A DNA stretch of 64,000 bases from Legionella cincinnatiensis (GTDB lineage: Bacteria; Pseudomonadota; Gammaproteobacteria; Legionellales; Legionellaceae), in NCBI RefSeq assembly GCF_900452415.1, contig NZ_UGNX01000001.1, positions 1,488,001 to 1,552,000 on the forward strand. Direction: 5' to 3'. Below, piece by piece: positions 35,683 through 44,597 of this stretch; position 1 is the first letter of the stretch, and each line of letters opens with the position of its first letter. A program made the translations under genes and the position numbers. Under the pieces are notes generated by a model. That model saw only the letters and a program-made list of their open reading frames with translations, did not search any database and had not been told where the DNA came from.

Positions 35683-36762
35683 ATGAAGATTACGTTCACG
35701 CAACTAACCGAATCATATTTTTCTCTCCTTTTGAAGTGGCTTGAAGCGAAGCATGTGAAAATATGGTGGGATCCGGATGTCCAGTGGACGGATGAATTGG
35801 TTTCTCAAAAATATGCCGCTTATGTTAAAGGGTATAAGTTGGTTCATGGTACTCCTAAACCAATCCACCCTTATATTATCTGTGTTGATGAGAAACCTAT
35901 TGGCTATATCCAACTCTATAATGCTTATGATTTTCCCTGTTCAAAATCACTTCAAGGCTTACCTCAATCTCTTGCAGCCTTCGATGTGTTGATAGGTGAG
36001 ACAGAGTATTTGAATCGTGGTATTGGCGCATCTGCGATTACAGCATTTTTAAATCAATATGCGGCTTCATATACCCATATTTTTGCTGATCCTGAACGTA
36101 CCAATTTTGCGGCAATTCGAGCCTATGAAAAAGCGGGTTTTAAGAAACTTAGCTTACAACCAGATACAAATGAACTATGGATGATAAAACAAAAAAACAC
36201 TTACATTATCTACTTGTTTGGCCATCCTGGTACTGGAAAATATACAATTAGCCAGGAATTGATGAAACATGATTTTATTGTTTGTGATAATCAGCTCATT
36301 AACAATCCAATTTTTGCATTACTGAATTACGACGGCTTTAGTAAAATCCCTGAGTTTGGATGGGATGCCATAGGGCGCATTCGTACTGTTGTTTTTGATT
36401 TCATCACTATGGAACAAAATCACAATTACGTTTTAACAAATTGCCTATATGAAAATGAAGGTGATCGGGATTGCTATATACAAGTAGAAACAATGGCATT
36501 AAAGCGCAACTCGATCTTTATTCCTGTGAAATTGCTTATCTCTGAAGAAGAACATCTAAGACGTATTACGGTTCCCTCTAGAAGAGCGCGATGGAAATCA
36601 ATTGATCCTCAAGACGTATATCAAAGAGAGCAACTTATTCACATAGATCATCCACATTTGTTAGAATTAGATGTCAGCGCTTTGTCCGCAGCTCAGGCAG
36701 CGGAAAACATTTTAGAATACGCATTTAAGTTAAAAAATCATAATGGTGGAAAACATGAGTAA
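35683..36762 (+). CDS. GNAT acetyltransferase fused to a P-loop kinase-like domain
   Basis: 359 residues. The N-terminal 168 residues resemble AAC(6')-type GNATs (KIWWDPDVQW, YIQLYNAYDFP, LNRGIGASAI acetyl-CoA loop, ADPERTNFAAIRAYEKAGF). The C-terminal half begins YLFGHPGTGKYTISQEL, a Walker A (Gly180-Lys186), and continues as a small AAA_33/gluconate-kinase-like fold with VKLLISEEEHLRR as a lid-like segment. This resembles the logic of bifunctional aminoglycoside-modifying enzymes, but neither substrate can be assigned. The stop overlaps the start of the next small frame by 8 bp. Confidence 0.75.
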   Translation: MKITFTQLTESYFSLLLKWLEAKHVKIWWDPDVQWTDELVSQKYAAYVKGYKLVHGTPKPIHPYIICVDEKPIGYIQLYNAYDFPCSKSLQGLPQSLAAFDVLIGETEYLNRGIGASAITAFLNQYAASYTHIFADPERTNFAAIRAYEKAGFKKLSLQPDTNELWMIKQKNTYIIYLFGHPGTGKYTISQELMKHDFIVCDNQLINNPIFALLNYDGFSKIPEFGWDAIGRIRTVVFDFITMEQNHNYVLTNCLYENEGDRDCYIQVETMALKRNSIFIPVKLLISEEEHLRRITVPSRRARWKSIDPQDVYQREQLIHIDHPHLLELDVSALSAAQAAENILEYAFKLKNHNGGKHE

Positions 36763-36886
36763 TAAACCTGAGCCACTAAAAAAACCATAACCAGAAGAGG
36801 GTAAAAATACTGATACTATCCAAAAATTGGAGCTATCTCTTTTAACTCCAGACAGTAAAGGCAATCTTCGAAAAACAATTAAATAA
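36755..36886 (+). pseudogene. small gene with an in-frame TAA at codon 12
   Basis: The frame begins MSNKPEPLKKP, then TAA (36788-36790), then continues in frame PEEGKNTDTIQKLELSLLTPDS... to TAA at 36884. GGTGGA lies just before the ATG. It is probably a 43-residue gene broken by one substitution (CAA or GAA to TAA). It overlaps the fusion gene by 8 bp and precedes the next GNAT by 11 bp, so the three were likely an operon. Confidence 0.45.
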
Positions 36887-36897
36887 ATGAATAACGC

Positions 36898-37383
36898 ATG
36901 AACAAAAACATCAGCCACCGTAAAGCCCATATAAATGACTTACCCTCGATCGTGGCTCTTCTCTTTGAAGATGAGCTTGGAAAAACACGAGAGAACAAGC
37001 AGCAAGCATTAGATCAGCGCTATGTTGATGCTTTCCACAAGATAGATATTGACCCTAATCAATACCTGATGATTGTAGAAAACGACGATGAAATTATCGG
37101 AACATGCCATTTAACCATCATCCCATCACTTACTTTTACTGGGCAAACCCGAATGCAGATTGAAGCTGTAAGGGTTTCTAAACAATATAGAGGTCAGAAA
37201 ATTGGTGAATGGATGATGAATGCTGCAATCAATTATGGGAGATCCAAAGGTGCCTCAATCATTCAATTAACAACCAACAAAAAACGCTCAAGAGCAAAAA
37301 ATTTTTATGAGAAATTAGGTTTTGAATCTAGCCATGAAGGGATGAAATTGTATCTGGATAAAAACAATGAACATACATTTTGA
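36898..37383 (+). CDS. GNAT-family N-acetyltransferase
   Basis: 161 residues. Motif A is VRVSKQYRGQKIGEWMM (about residues 88-104), and the terminal motif is AKNFYEKLGF. Typical small cytosolic GNAT, substrate unknown. It is the last gene of the short plus-strand unit that starts with the GNAT/P-loop fusion. Confidence 0.85.
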   Translation: MNKNISHRKAHINDLPSIVALLFEDELGKTRENKQQALDQRYVDAFHKIDIDPNQYLMIVENDDEIIGTCHLTIIPSLTFTGQTRMQIEAVRVSKQYRGQKIGEWMMNAAINYGRSKGASIIQLTTNKKRSRAKNFYEKLGFESSHEGMKLYLDKNNEHTF

Positions 37384-37704
37384 AAAAGCCAATGCTAGTC
37401 ATTGATACAATTTTCGGTTGCTTGTACAGGCCAGAGTTCAATTATTGCCTTATTTTATGCTCGCAAGAAAACTGGTAACAATCGCTTGGCTGGAAACATG
37501 GCTTAATTAGATTCTAAATGCGGTGGGTGGTTCTTATCTCTTGGATGGATGTGTAGTTGTTGAAGCCAAGAAGTTGGAGTTGAAGGGCAATATTCAGAGG
37601 TATGTACGTAATCACCATCAATAATCTATCATTCATCTTAATATTTTATTAATATTTACAAGTCATAATATCGGCACTTTAAATAATCAAATTGAGCGAA
37701 ATAT
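37384..37704. other. non-coding stretch
   Basis: About 320 bp. Short frames with stops near 37420-37600 look vaguely protein-like but match no family I recognise. It contains the promoter region of the ankyrin gene. Confidence 0.4.
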
Positions 37705-40700
37705 ATGTACAGCTCCAGTCTTCTAAAGCTTCTCAATGAGGTAGATAGTTCATATGACGTATTAGAAAAGCTTAAAGAAGCAAATTTTGCAGTCACTGAT
37801 AGTACCGATGAGGGCGATTCTGTTTTACACATTTTAGCTAAGTCTAAGCATGCACAAACTCGATATTTTTTTGACTATCTCCAGAAGTTAGTAAATGCTG
37901 GAGCGGATATAAGTGCAATCGATAATCAGAATAAGGGCTTCCTGAGTTACTATTTAGAGCATGGGGTACGATACGATGAACATGAAACCTTTAATCTCTT
38001 GCTTAAAAAAGAAGGTTTTGACATCAATCAAATAATTACAAGTGACAAAACATTTTTCGAATTTGTCTACGATTCTCATGATTGGAACTCTCGTAGCTCC
38101 ATGGAAATGTTTATAAAGCACAAAAAATTCAATCCTAATCTTAAAACCTCTAAACATAATTCTATATTGCTACATCTTATTTCTGAGAATGTCTTTGCTC
38201 ATAAAGAGCACATGCAAGCGGTGGCTAACCATCCACAAACGAATCCAAACATTAAAAATAATAATGGACAGACAGTATTGGATTTGATTTTAAGTGATAC
38301 GACATATAAGAATATGGCATTAGTTACTGCTTTAATCAATCATGAACAATGTGATATTGATCTCTTAGATAAAGATGGAAATAACTATCTGCAATTGGCA
38401 ATTATTTCTTGCGAATATCAAGCAGAAGAGATCGCAAAACTACTTATTAACAAGGCTATTGATGTTGACCATAAAAATAATGAAGGTAAATCCGCATTTG
38501 ATTTAATCCTTGAGAATAGAGCGGGTAGATCAGATTATGCAAATAATGCATTATTAATACAGATCCTTAAACTTCATCCAGCATCGCTTCTTGAGAAATA
38601 TAAAGATGGTAAGTCTATATTAAATGAACTCCTCAAAAGCGAAGATTATACTCTTAAATCTGCATTTCCTACACTCCTTAGTCTATGTAAAGATCAAAAA
38701 GAGGGGGAGGAAACTATTAAAAGGACCGTAGCAGAATTCTTTAATGATTTTCGTCAAGGTTTGGTATCTGAGGAGACAATAATTGCTTTAACCCAAGCGC
38801 TTATTGATGCTCAAGTTAATATCGATGTCGAATATTGCTTTGCTCAGTGTGCGATTTATAACTCACATGGATATACAAACACCGTACTTAACAACAATTT
38901 CAAAATGCTCAAACCTCAGCTTGATTTGAAAGCAGTGATTAGCCATATAAAAAATTTGACCCTAGACAACAGTGATGAACGTTTACGCGCCTTATCTTAT
39001 TTAAATGAATTTAGTTTTTCTCCAAATAATTTAGATGAAGGGACACTTGCATTAGAAGATGAATGTCTCCACGCTAAATCAAGACAAAATGTGAAGAAAG
39101 CAAGTAAAATGTTCGGCCATTTATTTTCATTAAGTGGTTCAATACCTACAGATAACCACCTCATCAAACTCACAGGAAGTTCTCCTCAGGATACCGCGCC
39201 ATTTATGGTATATTTAATGAATGCATACGTTTCTTATTGCGAAAAAAATAATAAGAATACAGAGTACCTAGACACTATTCGAGAGGTAAGAAACATGGCA
39301 GTAAAAGCCATGCGTCTTTATTTTATGTCCCACTCGTATTACCAATCTACAAATACCTCTAAAGAAAAAATGTTGCTCTCTATGATAGAAGACAGTAAAA
39401 ATGCGGGTGTCGAAATCATTACGGGTTGGCCTGAACATACGATAGATCTTGTTATGAAACAGAATGATCTGTACCGCAATAATGGTGGTGGGTGCAGTAC
39501 TGATGCCACGATAGAACATTACAAAATATCTAAACCCGAGAATATAACCAAAGATATGTTTTCTACCCTCTATAAAGATGAGTGGGAGTCAAATAAAGCA
39601 TATATTCAACGAGATTTGCACGGTCTTCTAGGATTAGTATTTATTGATAGTATTCCGGGTGATTTTCAAACTGTAGGCAATTGCAGTCTTTACAGTCTGT
39701 TACTCGCTTTAAAAACTAAATATCAGCTTTTTTTACCCGCAAACATAGCCGAGCAATTACATGCTGATACTATAAAATTTTTTGAACAGTTTTATTTGGA
39801 AGAATATCTTGCTCTTCATGCGAATAATCCAACTGTACCGCATCTGCTCATGCGATTAATTATTCAGAAACTAATGCCAGAGGGACAACTTGAGTTAGTA
39901 AAACGATTGCTCGCTGAGCATTTTAATACTGAAGCGAATCAGGAAATAATGCAAACTGAATTTATGTTGAAACGGTGGAAGTTAATTGCTTATGGAAAAT
40001 CTACAGAACAATTTGACAAACAACTACAAACTTTAGGTGTGCATCTAGAACCCACGAATGAGCGCCTAGAAATTTTGCAACGCTTCCTTAATGATCAAGT
40101 AACCACTAATGATTTAGATGAGTTAAAATCCTGGCCTTTATTGAAGCAAACTTTTCAAGGTTATCATTTATTACATTTTGCGGTGATGAATAACAACTTA
40201 GCTCTGGCTTCATCACTTGTACAGATGTTTCCTAATGCTGTTAATCAAACTAATTGGTATGGTGAGGAACCATTATGTTTGGTGAGCTCTGTTGAAATGA
40301 TTGATGTATTAATCAATGCAGGTGCCAGTGTTACTAGGACAGATAGTGATCATGCACTAGATTATGCAATCCGAGCAAACAGAGTAGATTTGGTAAGCTC
40401 TTTACTCAAACATGGAGCCAAACCCAGTGAGTACAGTGCTTATTATGCTGCTTCTAAGGATCCCAAAATTTTACAATCTTTAATGGAGCATTATCCAGAA
40501 ACAGTGATAAAACCTACTCATGATTACAGTACTAGTATTCATGCTGCAGCCAGATCGGGAAACGATGAAAATATTCGTACATTAGTCTATTATGGCGGCG
40601 CTAATCCAGATACCAGTAACGTAAATGGTATTACGCCTTTACAACTAGCACTGAAAAATGGACATAAAAATACGGCTAAACTATTGATTGACTATCCAGG

Positions 40701-41427
40701 CACCTTATTTAAAGGCCCTCATCGAGGAGAGTCCATAATTAAGATGACCCAAGATGAGGATATTCAAAAGACGATTGAACTTAAAGAGCAAGAAAGAAAA
40801 GCAGATCTTGAGTATTTTCAGACAACGTTTAAAAATAGCAACCCGGGTATTATCAAAGAAAATATAGATTATCTCATTGTTGCTATCCGTCTTAATGACA
40901 TACGAGCTATTCGCGGATGTTTACTTGCTTATCCTAATATTAAAGTAGTTGATACGAGTGATCATTATTGTACTACTCCTATAGGAGATGCGATACGTAG
41001 ATTGGCAGGCCAAAAAGGAGAAGAGTATAACCAGGCGTTTAAAATAATAGAAATGCTTCTTAAAACCCCTGCAATTGATATCAATGCGATACAAGCAAGT
41101 TCAGAACCTATTTTATTCTGGGCTACATCCATTGGTGATGTTGCTGTTCTTGAATTATTCCTTGCAGATCGCAAACTGGATCCTAATAAACAGGATAATG
41201 TGGGATATACAGCTTTGCATGATGCAGTGGAACGTGGTCACCTAGACTGCGTTAAACGATTACTCGCAGATGATCGTGTTGATAGCACTATTGTTAATCA
41301 CAAAAATCAAACAGCAGCAGAGCTTGATAGTTTTAGATACAATTCAAAAAAATGCATCGACGAAGTCGTAAAACATCAGCAATGTTTAAAACAAGGTAAT
41401 ATGAGTCGGGTAGGGCTCTATTGTTGA
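37705..41427 (+). CDS. large ankyrin-repeat protein with a possible cysteine-protease-like centre
   Basis: 1240 residues. Ankyrin repeats fill residues about 30-310 (GDSVLHILAKS, GQTVLDLILSD) and again about 820-1225 (YHLLHFAVMNNNLALASSLV, GYTALHDAVERGHLDCVKRLL). The non-ankyrin centre contains GDFQTVGNCSLYSLLLAL (Gln655, Cys660), which resembles the oxyanion Gln plus nucleophile Cys helix of papain-like enzymes; candidate His residues follow. No signal peptide or membrane span. Ankyrin proteins of this size in Legionella are usually Dot/Icm effectors that bind host proteins; the protease idea is a hypothesis. Confidence 0.75.
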   Translation: MYSSSLLKLLNEVDSSYDVLEKLKEANFAVTDSTDEGDSVLHILAKSKHAQTRYFFDYLQKLVNAGADISAIDNQNKGFLSYYLEHGVRYDEHETFNLLLKKEGFDINQIITSDKTFFEFVYDSHDWNSRSSMEMFIKHKKFNPNLKTSKHNSILLHLISENVFAHKEHMQAVANHPQTNPNIKNNNGQTVLDLILSDTTYKNMALVTALINHEQCDIDLLDKDGNNYLQLAIISCEYQAEEIAKLLINKAIDVDHKNNEGKSAFDLILENRAGRSDYANNALLIQILKLHPASLLEKYKDGKSILNELLKSEDYTLKSAFPTLLSLCKDQKEGEETIKRTVAEFFNDFRQGLVSEETIIALTQALIDAQVNIDVEYCFAQCAIYNSHGYTNTVLNNNFKMLKPQLDLKAVISHIKNLTLDNSDERLRALSYLNEFSFSPNNLDEGTLALEDECLHAKSRQNVKKASKMFGHLFSLSGSIPTDNHLIKLTGSSPQDTAPFMVYLMNAYVSYCEKNNKNTEYLDTIREVRNMAVKAMRLYFMSHSYYQSTNTSKEKMLLSMIEDSKNAGVEIITGWPEHTIDLVMKQNDLYRNNGGGCSTDATIEHYKISKPENITKDMFSTLYKDEWESNKAYIQRDLHGLLGLVFIDSIPGDFQTVGNCSLYSLLLALKTKYQLFLPANIAEQLHADTIKFFEQFYLEEYLALHANNPTVPHLLMRLIIQKLMPEGQLELVKRLLAEHFNTEANQEIMQTEFMLKRWKLIAYGKSTEQFDKQLQTLGVHLEPTNERLEILQRFLNDQVTTNDLDELKSWPLLKQTFQGYHLLHFAVMNNNLALASSLVQMFPNAVNQTNWYGEEPLCLVSSVEMIDVLINAGASVTRTDSDHALDYAIRANRVDLVSSLLKHGAKPSEYSAYYAASKDPKILQSLMEHYPETVIKPTHDYSTSIHAAARSGNDENIRTLVYYGGANPDTSNVNGITPLQLALKNGHKNTAKLLIDYPGTLFKGPHRGESIIKMTQDEDIQKTIELKEQERKADLEYFQTTFKNSNPGIIKENIDYLIVAIRLNDIRAIRGCLLAYPNIKVVDTSDHYCTTPIGDAIRRLAGQKGEEYNQAFKIIEMLLKTPAIDINAIQASSEPILFWATSIGDVAVLELFLADRKLDPNKQDNVGYTALHDAVERGHLDCVKRLLADDRVDSTIVNHKNQTAAELDSFRYNSKKCIDEVVKHQQCLKQGNMSRVGLYC

Positions 41428-41529
41428 ACACCTCTGAGCTAGAATGCGAAGCTATGATCACTTTATCCTAAAAACGCAGTGAAATCGTTAGGAGAGTGAT
41501 TCATGTGCTGAGTACTTGAGAGAATTTGA

Positions 41530-41760
41530 AAAATTGCCTGCGAATTTCAGAAAAGAGTAATTGCCCCAGAAAAACGGCATGTTGGAGACAAAGACTATGA
41601 TACAGCATATCTTACTGTGACTCATGCCACAGTGCATACTAGTTCCATCAGAGTAGTTAATCACTTACAAAATACAACGAATTTGTTTCGAAGTGAATTG
41701 GAGTCTTTACGTTCAATACAAGACATTCCAATTCCATATGCCATGCCAAGTGGGACCTAA
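41530..41760 (+). pseudogene. 3' remnant of an unidentified gene
   Basis: A 76-codon frame without a start reads FQKRVIAPEKRHVGDKDYDT and continues to TAA 41758. The preceding DNA carries a related-looking frame (REFEKLPANFRKE) in another phase, implying a frameshift. The composition is protein-like. No family is recognised; it may be the tail of an effector. Confidence 0.35.
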
Positions 41761-41819
41761 ATAAGGCCCATTGTAGCAGCTCTGCTGAAAATATTTTGTG
41801 CATCAAGATATCTAACTTA

Positions 41820-42085
41820 ATAAAAAGAAAAAAAACTCAAGTCAAGACTGTTTTTTTAATTTTTATTTGTATAAGATCGCTACGTCTAGATTCTTTTCAA
41901 ATATCCAAATCCTGTGGATATTTATTTTAACCCAATAATGAATAAATAATTGGCAATATAGGTGAACCCTTGCTGGGCTTGGTTTATTTCATTTTTTCAT
42001 CTACAAAACATCATTTAAGTTATTCACATTTTCTGTGGATAAGTCTGTTTATAGTCAGTTAATTTCCTTGGAATAGTGAGGAGTT
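41820..42085 (+). repeat. dispersed DnaA-box repeat, copy 4
   Basis: The T-run/AT block starts near 41836. A perfect 8-bp stem AAATATCC / GGATATTT spans about 41899-41923. TTATTCACA (42020-42028) and TGTGGATAA (42034-42042) are again separated by TTTTC. This copy is the most diverged in the middle, but the box pair and spacing are kept. Confidence 0.8.
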
Positions 42086-42421
42086 AATGAGATGATTCAT
42101 CTTTTTTCAAAGTGTTTTTTCTATTTTTTGAGAGAAGCAACTTGTACCCAATTAGCTAGTTTAGTTAATAACATATTGAGTGTAGATTAAGAAATGGGTC
42201 AATTATGAAAATGGTTGTACCAAAGATTTTTGCAAGCGATTCTGGTCTTTTATTGACTGAATCACTCTGTTTCGGTTACTTTAATTAAGATTATGAGTTT
42301 ATTCAAAAAATAGAACATGTTCTATTAGGTAAAAACCCTTAACTCCTATCAATCGGCGTGCACTTCATTTTAAAAAAGCTAGACTTATGAGTAAGGACTC
42401 AAGGTTTTATAAGGAAACAAA
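42086..42421. other. non-coding stretch
   Basis: About 335 bp. A 27-codon frame at 42204 (MKMVVPKIFASDSGLL...) is probably a remnant and matches nothing certain. AAGGAAACAAA at the right edge is the ribosome site for the next gene. Confidence 0.4.
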
Positions 42422-42616
42422 ATGAAAGCAAAATACACTGCAAATGCCTATTGTAATGAAGAAAAAATTGCAACAGAAGCAGGAGACGATGTTGATAAAC
42501 CTTATGCGTGGATGGTGTTGCAAGCCAATGGAAACTTTGGCGATGTTCATGGAGAAATTATTGATAATAAGACTCATGAGGTGGTGAAGACATTTCAAAA
42601 AACCTATTTGGATTGA
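42422..42616 (+). CDS. small conserved protein, paralogue of the gene at 59569
   Basis: 64 residues: MKAKYTANAYCNEEKIATE..., then YAWMVLQANGNFGDVHGEI and IDNKTHEVVKTFQKTY. The same layout (YTAK.Y...., W.L....G.FG...G.I.NNKTH...K.F) recurs at 59569-59757. The two define a small family, probably a single beta-rich domain. No known function. AAGGA precedes the ATG. Confidence 0.65.
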   Translation: MKAKYTANAYCNEEKIATEAGDDVDKPYAWMVLQANGNFGDVHGEIIDNKTHEVVKTFQKTYLD

Positions 42617-42660
42617 TTATAAAGAGTATTATTTAAATGTGTCCTCAATGAGGAATTGAA

Positions 42661-42738
42661 ATGGATTTAAAAAAACTTCCAGGCGGTGATGATGTCTCTA
42701 ATGAAATCAATGTAGTGAAATTTTCACAAAGTCTATAA
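42661..42738 (+). pseudogene. N-terminal stub of inorganic pyrophosphatase
   Basis: 25 codons reading MDLKKLPGGDDVSNEINVV, which match the start of family I pyrophosphatases (M.L.K.PAG.D.P.EINVVIEIP). The next codons KFSQSL-stop are unrelated. GAGG lies 7 nt before the ATG. The rest of the gene is missing, so a deletion joined the stub to other DNA just upstream of the MFS-HAD-enolase unit. Confidence 0.55.
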
Positions 42739-42911
42739 AACCCAAGCCCTTGTTTCACTACTCATAATAAAAGAGGGCATTAATCATTTGAACCCCAAAC
42801 AAACTGGAACTAGGAAAAAGCAAAAGAAAATGAAACAAAAATGCACTTATATCTTATTGTTTTTTAATTTGATAACCTTCCTTAAAAGTAGAAGAGCTAA
42901 ATTCTTATTTC

Positions 42912-44087
42912 ATGAAAGTCCACTATAATTACTTGTTTCAAAAAAATGCATTCACTTTCATTATGCTTTTAGGTCTTGTTAGTTTGTTTGCCGATATGAC
43001 GTATGAAGGTGCACGAAGTATCACTGGACCTTATTTGGCTTTATTAGGGGCCAATGCGGCGATTGTAGGTTTTGTATCAGGATTGGGCGAGTTATTAGGC
43101 TATGTAGTACGCATGGTTTCAGGATATTTAGCAGATCGCACCGGTAAATACTGGACCATTACGATTGTGGGTTATATCTGTAATTTATTGGCTGTTCCTT
43201 TGTTAGCTCTTGCAGGCTATTGGTGGATTGCTGCGGTTTTGATGATTACAGAGCGTGTGGGTAAAGCCATGCGTGTGCCTTCACGAGATGCAATGCTCTC
43301 TCATGCTGGAAATCAAATCGGTATGGGCTGGGCATTTGGTCTTCATGAGGCATTAGATCAAACTGGGGCTATGATTGGTCCTTTGATTGTTGCTGTGGCG
43401 CTTTATTTTAAAGAAGGATATTCATTTAGTTTTGCAATCTTATTGGTTCCTGCACTCTTTGCTTTAACTATATTACTTTGTGCGCGATGGCTTTATCCAC
43501 GGCCACAAGATTTAGAAATAGAGCGTGATAATTTAAAAACGTCCGGAATGAATCAGTCTTTTTGGTTTTATTTAGCAGGTGCAGCATTGATTGCAGCAGG
43601 TTATGCTGATTTTCCCTTAATTGCCTATCATTTCCAAAAAACAGCACTTTTATCACCCATCTGGATTCCTGTGTCTTATTCGATTGCCATGGGTGCTAAT
43701 ACCTTGAGTGCCCCATTATTAGGCTATTTGTACGATCGCAAAGGTTTTATTATTTTAATGGGTGTCACTTTAGTTTCTTGTCTCTTTGCGCCTTTAGTGT
43801 TTTTGGGCGATTTCAATTTTGCGTTACTCGGTGTTATCTTATGGAGTATTGGGGTTGGCGCTCATGAATCATTGATGCGTGCTATTGTAGCCCACATGAT
43901 TCCAAAAGAAAAAAGAGGCTCTGCTTATGGAGTTTTTAATACTGGATTTGGTATTTTTTGGTTTTTAGGAAGTGTGTCCATGGGGATTCTTTATGATACA
44001 TCGATTTTGGCAGTAGTTGTTTTTTCAGTAGGAATTCAGCTCTTGGCCCTTCCGTTGTTATGGATGGTCATGAAGAAAATAAACTAA
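42912..44087 (+). CDS. MFS transporter
   Basis: 391 residues with about 11-12 hydrophobic segments, and the MFS A-loop as GYLADRTGKYWTITIVGY. The second half has GYLYDRKGFIILMG at the equivalent position. MFS proteins move small solutes using ion gradients. The gene is followed at 23 bp by the HAD gene and then the enolase, so it is probably the first gene of a three-gene operon. Substrate unknown; perhaps a phosphorylated three-carbon acid, given the enolase. Confidence 0.8.
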   Translation: MKVHYNYLFQKNAFTFIMLLGLVSLFADMTYEGARSITGPYLALLGANAAIVGFVSGLGELLGYVVRMVSGYLADRTGKYWTITIVGYICNLLAVPLLALAGYWWIAAVLMITERVGKAMRVPSRDAMLSHAGNQIGMGWAFGLHEALDQTGAMIGPLIVAVALYFKEGYSFSFAILLVPALFALTILLCARWLYPRPQDLEIERDNLKTSGMNQSFWFYLAGAALIAAGYADFPLIAYHFQKTALLSPIWIPVSYSIAMGANTLSAPLLGYLYDRKGFIILMGVTLVSCLFAPLVFLGDFNFALLGVILWSIGVGAHESLMRAIVAHMIPKEKRGSAYGVFNTGFGIFWFLGSVSMGILYDTSILAVVVFSVGIQLLALPLLWMVMKKIN

Positions 44088-44110
44088 TTATTTGAACGAT
44101 GAGGTTAAGG

Positions 44111-44581
44111 ATGATTCAAGTTAAGATTCCAGGGTTTGCTGAGGTAACCATTAAAAATGTAATCTTTGATTACAATGGTACGCTTGCGGTGGATGGTTAT
44201 TTGATTGAAGGGGTTGCCCCTTTACTGACCGAACTGGCTCAAAAGGTAAAAATTCATATCGTCACCGGTGATAGTTTTGGGACGGCTCAAAATGAAACCA
44301 AAGATCTTCCTTGTGAATTGTTGATTACTCCTTCAGAGAATCAAGGAACTACGAAAAAAAATTATTTACATCAATTAAATCCTAAAGAAACGGTTTCAAT
44401 TGGCAATGGCCGTAATGATCACTATATTCTTAAAGAGTCTGTGGTAGGGATTATTATTTTGGGTAAAGAGGGGGCTTCGATTGCTGCATTAAATGCAGCT
44501 GATGTTGTGGTGACCCATATTTTTGATGCCATTGATTTGCTCCAACACCCAAACCGTTTGCGCTCAACCTTGAGGGCATAA
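44111..44581 (+). CDS. HAD-superfamily protein, soluble P-type-ATPase-like
   Basis: 156 residues from ATG 44111, which has GAGG 6 nt upstream; the frame also opens at 44099. Motif I is FDYNGTL (the second Asp of DxDGT is Asn, as in P-type ATPase phosphorylation domains), motif II is VTGD, and motif IV is SIGNGRND. This matches the small soluble P-type-ATPase-like group. The altered motif may allow phosphoenzyme formation without normal phosphatase turnover. Its 16-bp gap to the enolase gene implies co-transcription. Confidence 0.75.
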   Translation: MIQVKIPGFAEVTIKNVIFDYNGTLAVDGYLIEGVAPLLTELAQKVKIHIVTGDSFGTAQNETKDLPCELLITPSENQGTTKKNYLHQLNPKETVSIGNGRNDHYILKESVVGIIILGKEGASIAALNAADVVVTHIFDAIDLLQHPNRLRSTLRA

Positions 44582-44597
44582 TGTCAAGGAGTATCAA

